In this document: one piece after another, positions 10,983 through 21,756 of the stretch
Layout: every line of letters begins with the position of its first letter
Position numbering within the stretch: the first letter of the stretch is position 1
Made by a program: the position numbers and the translations under genes
The notes under the pieces: model-generated
The model's database searches: none
Told to the model about the DNA's origin: nothing
What the model saw: only the letters and a program-made list of their open reading frames with translations
DNA from: Anaeramoeba flamelloides
Lineage: Eukaryota; Metamonada; Anaeramoebidae
Assembly: GCA_027625915.1 (NCBI GenBank)
Contig: JANTQA010000070.1
Span: forward strand, 5,771,001-5,835,000
DNA: 64,000 nucleotides
Direction of reading: 5' to 3'

Positions 10983-13900
10983 ATGAAAAGCAATTTCCAC
11001 AACAAAAAAAAACGAAAAGAAACAAAAACAAAAGAGTTGTTACAAAAAAGTCTCAATAAGGAGACTGTAAACGAACCGTTTCTGGGATTTCAAGATCGTT
11101 TACATTGGCTGTGTTCAAACAAGCATCCAACAATTGAAATGATTGATTTGATGCTGGGCTATGGGCTAACGTTGAACAAGCAAAAAGCAACCAAGCACTT
11201 TGGAAAAACTGCGTTGCACTTGATGTGTTCAAGGAACGATTTAACAAAAAACGATAAAAAGTGTGTCTTGTATTTAATTCAAAAAGGCTCTGTTCCCTTT
11301 TTACAGACAAACAAGGCAGAAAATTGTTTTGATCTTTTAATTCGAAAAAACCGATTATACTTCTGCTCCAAAGTATTAATAACTTTTTTCCAAACCCAAA
11401 TTGCGCTTTGTTACCAAAAAAAAGCCAATTTACCATTTTTTTTAAAAGTCTTTAATGCTTTACAAAACAAAGAGCTTGATGAGGTGGATAGGTTATTTGA
11501 AAAAAAGCTAGCTTTCATCGATCCAGAACAGGCAAAGAAAAATCAAAGTCAAAACCAACCGAGGTTTCAGCGTCGTGCTCGACCAAATGGTATCAAACCC
11601 AGTACTGTCCCCATAAATATCCCATTGACCCTCTTGGATTATTTAATTTTATGCTTGGGAATGAATAATAAGAACCAGCAAGATCTCCAAACTTATGAAG
11701 AATTAATTGCCGATTGGATCGACAAAATTATTTCATATACAAACATATTTTCCAAGCAAACAAAACGGTACAACAGATATACCTCGTATCGTTCAAAACC
11801 AAAAAAACCTTTCTTACCAAATTTACATTTTCTTTTCAATAAGAAGAATTTCAATCAGAATATCTTTAATTTATTAATCCAAAAAGGATTAGACATCAAT
11901 ATGAAAATCAAAAAAAAAACCTTTTTGGAATATTGTTTATTAAACAAAAAACCAAGTGTCCATATGATTGAATTTTTATTAACCAACAAAGCAAAATTAA
12001 ATACCAAATTTGAAAAGAATGCCTTTCATGTCTTTTTTCAAAAAAAATATTATAATATTTCATCAAAATTTACAACAACACAATATATTGAATTATTTGA
12101 ATTGCTTCTCAAATTTGATCACGATCTGAATCTGAAAGAGTGGAAAAATTACAAAACGCCAGCGCATTTTTTCTTAAATTCCCGAATATTTTCAACAAAA
12201 CTATTTAAATACTTGGTAAAGAAAGGAACTAATTTACACATTAAGGACGCTTATAGCGAAACAGTTTTAGAAACACTTTTCATCTTTCAAAATATCACCA
12301 ATGATTTATTCAACTTTCTTAAAGAAAACAATTTATTATTTCAAATTAATCAAAAACAAGGCACAAACACGAGTACCAGTAATACAACCGATCTTGTCCC
12401 AATTTCAGATACATATAAACTGTTTTGTTTATATTGCTTACATTCAAAACCAAAAATTGAAATTATAAACTATTTTATCCAAAATGAAAACAAATTTACA
12501 CAATCATCAAAAACTCGAACCAGTCCATTTTTATCCTTATTTTCAAATCCAAATGTTCAAGATTTAAACGTGGATCTTCTTGGTAGCCTATTAATAAAAG
12601 GTTTTAATATTCTTGATACCGATCATAGAAATCAAAATTTCCTTCATTTAATTCTTAGTAATGGGAAATTAAATAATAGTAATCTCGAAATAATTGAATT
12701 TCTAATTAATTATATTAGAACACATCACAAGACAGATTTAAATATGATCCTAAATTCAAGAAATAAATTGGGCCAAACACCATTGCATTCAATATGCTCA
12801 AATACTCATCAGAGAAAAAATAAATTCATTAAATTTATTGATTTATTAATAGTAAAAAATAATTGCGATGTTAATTCAACGAATGACAAGGATAGTGCAT
12901 TGCATTTATTAACTTATAATAATTCAATCACCATTGAAAAATTGAAAATATTCCTTCAAAATGAAAAATTAAATCTAAATCTCAAAAACAAAGACGGCAA
13001 CACCATTCTCCATTTGCTATGTAAATATAATTTGGATTACGAACGCTTTGAAAGCAGATATAGAATGAAACCAAAAACGGAATTAAAATTACAAACAATA
13101 CAATTAATAGAGTTATTGATAATACATGGGTGTGATGTTAATTTACAAAACAACAACAAGGACAGTGCATTGCATTTATTAACTTATAATAATTCAATCA
13201 CCATTGAAACATTGAAAATATTCCTTCAAAATGAAAAATTAAATCTAGATCTCAAAAACAAAGACGGAAACACCATTCTCCATTTGCTATGTAAATATAA
13301 TTTGGATTACGAACACTCTGAAAGCAGATTTAAAAATAAAAAAAAAACTAATTTAAAATTACAAACAATAAAATTAATAGAGTTATTGATGAGGAATGAC
13401 TGCAATGTTAATTTAATAAATAACAACAAGGATACTGCCTTGCATTTATTAATGAATAGCAATGCAATTCAGATTAAAACATTGGAAATATTCCTTCAAA
13501 ATGAAAAATTAAATCCAAATCTAAAAAACAGCGATGGTAACACCACTTTACATTTATTCTGCCAAAACAATTATTTACCACTTCGTCTTGATATTGTACA
13601 ATTATACTTTAATAAAGGGTTTGATATCAATTCGCTGAATAACGATCTAGACACCATCTTACATATAATTACTAATAAAAGAGAACTCCAATTCCAACAT
13701 TTAACCTTTTTTCATAAAAATGGTGCAAAATTCAATTTATATAAGAATGATAAATATTCAATTTTAACTCTTTACCTTAGAAAAAACTATCAATGGAGAG
13801 CCAGTGCAATAGATGAAAGAATTATATTATTCTTTATTCAGAATGGATCCAATTTAAATGATCTAGATTCATTTAGATATACCACATTTCAGCTAATATG

Positions 13901-14634
13901 CGCCTGTCAACCTTCCTTAAAATTGTTTATATTATGTATCAAAAAGGGATATAAAATTGATAAATCATTAATGCAGTTCCGAAATACATTAATATCAATT
14001 ACCAAATTTAATTATTTTTCTTTTCAACTCTTAAAATTAGTCTTTAAATCTGCTTTACTCTCTCCAAAGAATATTGACTTTTCATTCGTACCACTGAGAG
14101 AGCTTTTATTATTTAGTAAAATCAAGATTTCAAATAAATTAATTCAATATCTAATCAAGAAAGGTTTAGATATCAATAAAAAATACCCCAAAAAAATAAA
14201 TCAAGGAACAACACCAGATAGCCATAATGCCTTCCACTATTTACTTCAAAACAAAGATTTAACAGCACAAAATTTACAATTTCTTATAGATAAAGGTGCA
14301 ATATTTAATTCAAGCCAATTGCGCTCGCATATAAATGAATTACATCTATATTGTAGTGAGAATAGAAATGTTAATATCGATGTTTTGAAAATATTAATAA
14401 AATATGTTGATATAAATCAAATAGATGGATTCAGACGCACACCAATAATACGTTTAATCAAAAAAAACCTTACAGTGGAAAACGGCAGATACGTCAATAC
14501 AAAAATACAAGAAATTGTTTTTTTACTAAAAAATGGTACAAAAATTATTGATTATGAAAACAATATCTCTTTATTAAATTTTGTTTGCTACGAACTCCCT
14601 AATTTTGATTTAATTCAGTTATTAGTCAATTACC

Positions 14635-14671
<37 letters not shown>

Positions 14672-15554
14672 TAACAACAACAACAATAATAATAATAATA
14701 ATAACAATGATAATAACAGCAGGAATACCAACAACAACAACAATCTAAATATTATGAACTTTCAATCACCCTTTTTAAATAAAAACTCACCCCTTCATTT
14801 TATCTGCCTTAACCCAAACCCAAGTTTTGAAACCATCAAATATTTAATTGAAAAGGGAGCTGATCCAAATCTAAGAAATTCTAAAAACGAAACAGCGTTA
14901 ATAATCCTTATGGGACGTTATACTCTCCATTTTAAAATTATTGATTATCTTTTGAAAATTACAAATATTAATCAAGATGAGCATAAAAAAATTCTTGCAT
15001 TTTTACTTCAATTGAGAAAAAATTTGCCTTTTAAGGAGCCGAACTCTCGAAATAGTCAATACCGGGACCATTTATATTGGATTAAAGCTTTTTTGAAGAG
15101 GGGATGGGACATCAACACTTTAGATATAACCGGCAACCCATTTATTAATATTTATTCATCTTACACCATTTCATACCCCAGCGTATTCAAATTTTTAATT
15201 AAGAATAATGCTAAAGCTAATTTGTTTGATAGGAGAAATAGAACAGCCTTATCAAACTATTTATCTCGGACAAATTTGAATTTTGAAATTATCAATATAT
15301 TAATCCAACAATGCAAAAAGAACGATGATAAGATTAATACTAAAAATAACGTGGACACAATTTCACACTCTTTACATTCCTATTGCCTTTTAGATAATTC
15401 TACCAATATTAAAGTATTTCAATTATTCGGTGAAAACGGAGTTAACTTTAATTACTGCTCTAGAAAAAATCCTCAACAGAAAACAATTTTATCCCTAGTT
15501 TGTAATAGCTTGGTAAGGATAATAAACAATTGCAAAAAATTTATACTGTTATAA
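10983..15554 (+). CDS. Large ankyrin-repeat protein
   Basis: The protein has 1523 residues and is built almost entirely from degenerate ankyrin repeats. The recurring pattern is N-x-x-x-x-T-x-L-H-x-L/I-C...I-x-x-L/I-x-x-F/L-L-x-x-G/N-x-x-x-N, for example KTALHLMCSRNDLT near the start and SPLHFICLNPNPSFETIKYL near 1265. The N-terminus is a short Lys-rich stretch with no signal peptide or membrane helix. Residues 637 onward contain a tandem triplication of a 90-residue block. A poly-Asn tract lies at about 1219-1250. No enzymatic domain is seen, so it is probably a cytosolic protein-protein interaction scaffold. The last repeat breaks off after SLVCNSL, and the DNA there (15513) reads GTAAGG after TTG, matching donors used elsewhere in the window. 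The gene may therefore splice into a further exon that I could not identify. The gene is flanked by ~200-bp inverted repeats. Confidence 0.85.
12891..13560 (+). repeat. 270-bp tandem repeat inside the ankyrin gene
   Basis: Starts of the unit (GATAGTGCATTGCATTTATT and variants) fall at 12891, 13161 and 13431, exactly 270 bp (90 codons) apart. The first two units are nearly identical over about 150 bp and then diverge. The third is clearly older. The period keeps the frame and adds whole ankyrin repeats, which suggests unequal crossover. Confidence 0.85.
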
Positions 15555-16317
15555 TTTATTAAATAATCCTTATTATTATTAGTAATATTATTATTAGTAA
15601 TATTATTATTATAATTATTATTATTAAATAAACCTTCAAATTGGTGGGGGTTAGAAAATAATTGTAATATCACAACAACCCATCACTATTTCTAAAATAA
15701 GCACTAACTAATATTCATGGTGAACTTTTGCTGTAAACAATCTGCAATTTTAATGAAGTTTTCATACCATTTTTGAGTACTGGTTCCTCTTTTAAAAAGC
15801 GAATAATCAGATATCATTTATTTTTTTTATTTTATTTTTTATTATTAAAAGAACAAATTTTAAACAAAAAATTATGAAATTACAACAATGAAAAATAAAT
15901 TAAAAAAATCGATATAAATGAGTTTTGGATTTATAAATTTTTTTCTTAGTTTTGATATAAAAAATATATACTGGGATCATATTTGCCAACTACAAAAAAT
16001 TGAATGGTGAGTTGTTTTTATTGATTTTTTTCTTTACCCTTTTTTATTTTTTATTCCCTTCTTTAGATTTAAATACAAGTTTTCTTCCCACACATAACCA
16101 ATACAGTAAATGACTATTACTATTTCTATTTCAATTCGTGATCAAGCACAAATAATCGCGATTATAATTAGTAATTCACAAAAGGAAAAAAAAAAATTCT
16201 ATAATCAATAAAATTACAATAAATTAAAAATCGTGATAACCACTCAAAATATCGTAATAAAATTTAATTAATTGTGATTTAATAATTGATGATTTTAAGA
16301 ATAAGTTATATACACCA

Positions 16318-17212
16318 AAATTTCATAATAAATAGCCCAATTTCTTTTTACTTTTTTTTATTTTATTTTTAGACAAAAAACAATTATTTCTTAGTGTATA
16401 GAACTGAATATTAAAAGAGTAATTTTTTTATTATAATAGATAACTTTGATTTATAAAAATATTTTTCCTTAAGGGTCTAGTCATTTACCGTGAATATCCA
16501 CCATACTCAAGGTGTGACCAGAGACCAAAAAGGGTATTGTGAAATACCCCTTCTTTTGGTTGAAAAAATTTAAATAACAAAAAAAAAAATCCATTGGATC
16601 TCTTTGATAAAAAATTCAACGAAGAAAAATAAGTTTAAAAAGAGTTCTCAATTTCGAAAAATCAAAATTTAAAAAAAAAATTCAGCTTTTCTATTTACAA
16701 ATGGTCAAATTTCTTCAATTTAAAACAAATTGCTTTCTTGAATTTCACAATCATTTTAATTCGATTTAATCTGATTTGTAGTTATTTTGAAACCCTCTAA
16801 ATTTGATCAAGAATGGATTATGTAATAGTCTTACGATAAAAATAACTTATTTGAAATATGAAAAAAAAAGAAAAATAAAAAATCTACCGAGATCTCAAAA
16901 AGCGCCCAAAGAGCAACACTTCAAAACTGACATAGTTGTTTTCAAAATTGTATATTCTAACCATTCTAATTGGAAATTGAGTGTCACTCTTTGGCGCTTT
17001 TTTCTAAAAATTTTCTCATCTTTACTTGATTTTTGGAGATCGAACGTACACCATAGGTTGGTTGGTTTTTGATTTTTGTGAGGTCTTCATAAAAATTACT
17101 AAAAAGTTTTTTTCTATTTAAGAATAAAAAATTACACCCAAATGAATCGGCCCTTAAAATTTGATTTTTAGTCAGTCAATGATTTTGAAATGGAGTTTAT
17201 TTAATTCAAATG
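16318..17212. repeat. Right inverted repeat flanking the ankyrin gene (interrupted)
   Basis: The two pieces 16318-16472 and 17154-17212 together form the reverse complement of 10195-10404. They read AATTTCATAATAAA ... GTGTATAGAACTGAATATTA ... GATAACTTTGATT, then, after the insertion, AATTTGATTTTTAG ... ATGATTTTGAAATGGAGTTT. Joining the pieces at TTAA aligns with the uninterrupted left copy. Confidence 0.75.
16473..17153. mobile_element. 681-bp TTAA-flanked MITE
   Basis: The element is bounded by TTAA at 16469-16472 and 17154-17157. It begins GGGTCTAGTCATTTACC and ends in the approximate reverse complement (GAATCGGCCC at the edge). Internal palindromes are visible, for example AAAGCGCCCAAAGAG near 16897 against CTCTTTGGCGCTTTTT near 16988. 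A 16-bp hairpin around AAGGGTATT/AATACCCCTT lies near 16530. TTAA targets are typical of piggyBac-type transposition. The 89-codon frame inside overlaps these palindromes and is not a gene. Confidence 0.7.
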
Positions 17213-17282
17213 ATTTCTATTTGTTCAATAAAAAAGATCTTGAATAAAAAAATTTTTTAAATGATGAATTAAAAAAATAAAA

Positions 17283-17480
17283 AAATTAAATCAAAGATCA
17301 CATAAAAGATTATTATATTTTGTTTTGATTTGGGTAATGGAATGGTTGACTCTTAACATCACCAACAGTAATAATCAATGGTAAATGGTAAGTTTATCAA
17401 TTTATTGGCCATTTTTGCGAGAAGATGCCGAAATGTATCAACATATTGTAGTAATACAAATTCTTATGAATAAAAATGTT
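17283..17480 (-). repeat. Dispersed repeat family K, copy 1
   Basis: On the minus strand this stretch matches about 31990-32190: both contain TTACTGTTGGTGAT, CCAAATCAAAACAAAAT and the phrase TTTTTGCGAGAAGATGCCGA. A third, more diverged relative lies at 37.0-37.4 kb. Confidence 0.6.
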
Positions 17481-17940
17481 TTGAATATTACCAACCCTAC
17501 TTTTTTTCTTTTTGTTATTTATATACAGTAAAATTATTTTACTTCTCTTAAATTTTATAAAAATAGTTAACTTTTTTAATATTTGATCATAATATCTCCA
17601 TATAATTACAGTAATAATGATTATAAAATGTGTTTGGGTATTTGTTTTTTATATTATTCTTCTTCTTGTCTCTATGTATGGTTAATAGAAACCAAACAAG
17701 ATTCGATTTTTTTTTTTTTTTTTTTGGTAAATGATTTGCAATTTAATAGGAAATTCCCTGATTATTTGATTATTAATCTTATAAAATCAAGACAACAGAT
17801 TCAAAAAACTTCTCTTTTACAGATTAAGAATCTTTACTTTGTCTTTTCTTATTTATTTGTCTTCAATATTTATGCCAAATTTGATTTTTGGAAGAATTGA
17901 AAAAAAAATACCCTTTATTTAATATATCTATCTATCTATC

Positions 17941-18643
17941 TAAACTCGGTTTCAGTCAAAGGGACCCAATTGTTTTTTTCAAATATCAATTATTTTATAT
18001 AATTGACCTTTGAAGAAGAAATAAGAAATAAAGAGAATAATACACACCAAAGAGATGTTGATACATTTCTGAAAGAAAACTAATTAATCAATAGCTTTTC
18101 TTAAAAATTGAAAAACTCAAATTCGATACCTATTGAGAAAAACAAGGATGTTCGATTTGAACTTTTACTGGTATTTGAATAATAAATAAGAAACAATTTT
18201 CATTTCATTTTACATACTTTTCTTTTAGAAATTAAGCCCCCAAACAAAGTTTGTTGGTATTTGTGGTCTCTATTTGAAAAAGGAAATGAAAATGAAGTGA
18301 AAATTTTTCACATTTATTAAACAAATATCAAGATCAAAGATCGAATTGAATTGTAATAGAAATCAATAGATTTCTCAACAATCTTTATATGGTTTCAATG
18401 ACATTAGAATAACACGTTTTTACCAAGTGACTATTGATCTTGCAATAAAAAAATAATTTGCAACTGAACGACGTTTTAAAAAAAAATCGAAAAAAAAAAA
18501 CAAAAAATGTGTAGAAATGTGAAAAAATGATTTCAATTTTGAAAATTTCCATAATAAAATTTTACTTCTAATATCTATGCAAACCCTTTAAACACGTGTA
18601 TTATACCATTGCAACTGGGCCTCTTTGACTGAAAAATAGTTTA
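17941..18643. mobile_element. MITE family B, copy 1 (703 bp)
   Basis: The left end TAAACTCGGTTTCAGTCAAA and the right end TTTGACTGAAAAATAGTTTA form imperfect ~30-bp terminal inverted repeats. It matches 54210-54927 along its whole length, and more weakly 27003-27531 and 42876-43192. Preserved internal phrases include TGGTATTTGTGGTCTCTATT and GTGAAAAAATGATTTCAATT. It is non-coding. A TATC microsatellite lies just left of it. Confidence 0.75.
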
Positions 18644-19195
18644 TATATAAACAAAAAATAAAAATTTTCCACACAGTTAAAAAATTTCCAAGAACCACAA
18701 TAATACAATTTTATTTAAATTGAAAATAATTTTGATTTTTGCAAAATATGAAAATCATTTTTATCATCTTCTATTTTTTTTTGTTTTCATTTCTTTTTTT
18801 AATTGGGTAACCAATATTGTTTGATCGAAAAAAAATTTTGATTGGTGTTTAGGAAATAGTTGAGTTGTTCAAAAGATAAGAACTCAGATAAAATTAGTTG
18901 ATAGTATCTAACCTTTGATTGATCAATAATTGTTAATAGAATTTCAAAAAATTTATCATACATTTTTTTTTATTTACCTATCTCCCAAAATTTTAACACG
19001 GTTTTGATTTATTAGTATTTATAATTATTTATTTTTTTTTTGTAGGTATTATAATTTATCAACAATTATTAACATTTCAAATAATTAATTGTTATAAAAT
19101 GGTTTCTCTTTAAGAAACAATTAAATAAGGTTTTTTTTTTTTTTGAAATTAAATTTTTAGTGTGTTAAAAATTGTGAATTATGTTTTATATTTAA
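18643..19195. mobile_element. MITE family D, copy 1
   Basis: It directly follows the family B element and matches 40293-40849 over about 550 bp, with shared phrases such as ATATGAAAATCATTTTT, AAAATTAGTTGAT and TGATTGATCAATA. The termini are AT-rich inverted repeats (TATATATAAAC at the left). There is no coding potential. Confidence 0.65.
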
Positions 19196-19795
19196 ATATA
19201 TTGTGATTATTTGTATATCTCTATTTTTTTGATATTTGTAATTATATGATTTAATATCAATTTTCTTCATTATCACAATTTTTTATAGTAATGTAATAAT
19301 AATGAAGTTTTTGAAATTTGTAAATTCCAATCTGAATTAAGTGATTTTTTAAGAAGTGGTTAAATACAATCACCATGTTAAATGATTTAAATCGAAAAGA
19401 GCTGATCATCATATATATTATAGGCTCTTTAAAAATCCATTAATAAAAAAAAAAACTGTAGAAATAATTTATATATCACTGAGTGATTTCCGTAATTATT
19501 CAAAAGACAACTAAAAGTTCCAAAAAAAAAAAAAAATTACTCCATTTTTTCAGTATTCTAATTTTGGAAATAATTAATCTTCCAGTTTTTCAATCTTTTA
19601 TTTTTTAATATTCATGCAATTAATGATATAATAATTTTTTCATTTCTTCAACAAACTTTGAAAAGATATTGAAAATTTCAATTTTCGACAGTTTCACCCT
19701 GGTCAATTTTTATAAAAACAATTTCAATTTTGGTGGTATTTATATTAATTAAATGATTCTTTCCTGGAATTGCCAATTAATTATACAGTCAGTTC

Positions 19796-19982
19796 CACTT
19801 TTAACTCACTGACTTTCAAGGGGCTTTAAGGAACATAAAAATATCACATTTAAAGTACATTTTTTTGAATTTTTTGTTGCAAAATTAATTTTAGTAGAAT
19901 TTGAATTTTGTGACTTAATTTGAGATTTTTATTGTGCCTTAAATTTTGTTGAAAGTTTGTGCCTTAATAGTGGAAGTGATGG
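19796..19982. mobile_element. MITE family A, copy 3 (187 bp, complete)
   Basis: The element has TA flanks, left end CAGTCAGTTCCACTTTTAA and right end TTAATAGTGGAAGTGATGG. The interior carries TTGTGACTTAATTTGAGA and TTGTGCCTTAAA, which match the copies at 1-166 and 518-714 in reverse orientation. The termini resemble Tc1/mariner-type MITEs. Confidence 0.7.
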
Positions 19983-20734
19983 TATAATATTTAATTTTTC
20001 CAAATATTTATCTTGTCAAAATAAAGTGAGTATTAAGAACCTAAAATAATAGATTGTTATTTGTTCCTTTGAAACTATATAAAATTAGAAAAAAATGAAA
20101 CTTGATACATCCCCTCTTATATATAATTAATATCAGAACAAATATGATATTTGAAAGTAATAATAATCTTCTCGTAAATCATTGTTTGAAGTTTTGAGTT
20201 TAAAAGATAAAGATCATGATAAAAATAGATTATAATAAACTTAAAAAACTAACGGAAGAATCTAAAAAAAATGTTTTAATTTGACAAGTATTCAACTCTT
20301 GCTTATAAAAAGTTATTTTTTTAAAAAATATAATTGAATAGTGATCGAGAGTGAAAATAAGTAATTTTATTAAATGTCCTTTCATTTTAGATAATTAGTC
20401 GAAAAGTTGATACTATTGATCCAATAAAAAGAATTTTGATTAAAAATTACAACTCATTAAAATTTTTCACACATTTATTTAACAAACTTTTCGAATATTC
20501 AATTTAATTTTTTTTTTTTTTTACTTGTTTTCTTGAATAATGGTGTTTGGTTTTCAAATTTACGAGTACAAAAAATAAAAACTCATTTGTATTTTCACAG
20601 TAAAGAGGTTATATTGTTTTCAGCAATAAAAATTCTGAATTTAATAAATATACTTTTAAATGGATAATCAATTATTTTAACTATTAAAGAATTCTTTATT
20701 CTTTTAAATTGAAAAAAACATTTTTTATTGAATG

Positions 20735-21180
20735 TGTCCAATGTTTTCCAGTATTCAAAAGAATAATGTAAAATCAAAGATATTGTACTGGATTCTTTTG
20801 AATTCTGGAAAACCACAGTTAGATTTTCTTGAGTTTTCTGTTTATTTCTAAAGTAAAAAAAACCTAACGAAAATCGATAGATTTTACTAATAAAACAGAA
20901 AACATCAAGAAAATCTTGGTACTTGACGGATACTTCTGTTACGTTTTTTTTAATTTTTGAATAAACCGAAAATTTTTTTAAATTTTTGTAACAAAAAAAA
21001 AACCCAAAAAAAAATACTATTAGCTTTTTCAGAAGCAAAATATTTGACTCGATTCTTTTTAAATCTAGAAAAGTTAGGCTCTTGGTAGACATTTTTATTT
21101 GGCATTTTTTTAATTTAAAACAAAAGAGTAAGATCTCTAAATGATTGTAATCAATTCTTTTTTATTTTGGAAAGCCTATT
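20735..21180. repeat. Compound palindromic repeat family H, copy 2
   Basis: It contains the phrases CCAGTATTCAAAAGAAT, AAAAAACCTAACGAAAATC, ATTTTCTTGAGTTTTCTG and GGTACTTGACGGATAC in both orientations. A 165-codon frame on the minus strand runs through this block. Because it is made of repeat units, I do not call it a gene. From 21190 to 21756 I see nothing recognisable. Confidence 0.65.
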
Positions 21181-21756
21181 ATACAAAGAATATTTATCAT
21201 CAGTTATTTTTTTTTCTCTGCTTCAGTTTTATTAATTGAGTATAGTATTTTCGCAACTACTAGAAATTATCTATCTAAGAAAATATCTCGATTATAATAA
21301 AAGTAAAATTTATTTTTTTATTCGTATATAGGTTTTTACCCCAAAAGGTACCTTTTTTTCTTAACAAGTGACTTTTAAAAATATCCATTATACTAAAACC
21401 AATAAATTCAACAGTTTCAAGATTTTTAAGAACTGGGATGTTGATTATATGTGAATAAAATCTATTATTCAGGATGAGAGGTTAATTAAAGTAATATTTT
21501 ATCTAACTTTGCATTTTCAACATTACATTTTTTCATACAAGCAATCTCTATAAATATTTTAATTCCTTTGACAAATTGAAATATATTAGTTGAAAAAAAC
21601 ATGGAACTAGTTCACAAACCTTGTTAGTAAAGAAATTAAGTTACTGAAAAAAAAATAACCACTTTATTATTCGCAACCAGATTATAATTGAAAATTCATA
21701 ATTTCATTTTTTCTTTTCTTCCTTTAAAACTCAAATTATATTATTTAATCTATTGG

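Noticed and set aside
16803-17072. 89-codon open frame
   Set aside because: It lies wholly inside the TTAA-flanked MITE and spans its internal palindromes.
20595-21092. 165-codon open frame on the minus strand
   Set aside because: It runs through a family H palindromic repeat block and is made of repeat units; no domain is visible.
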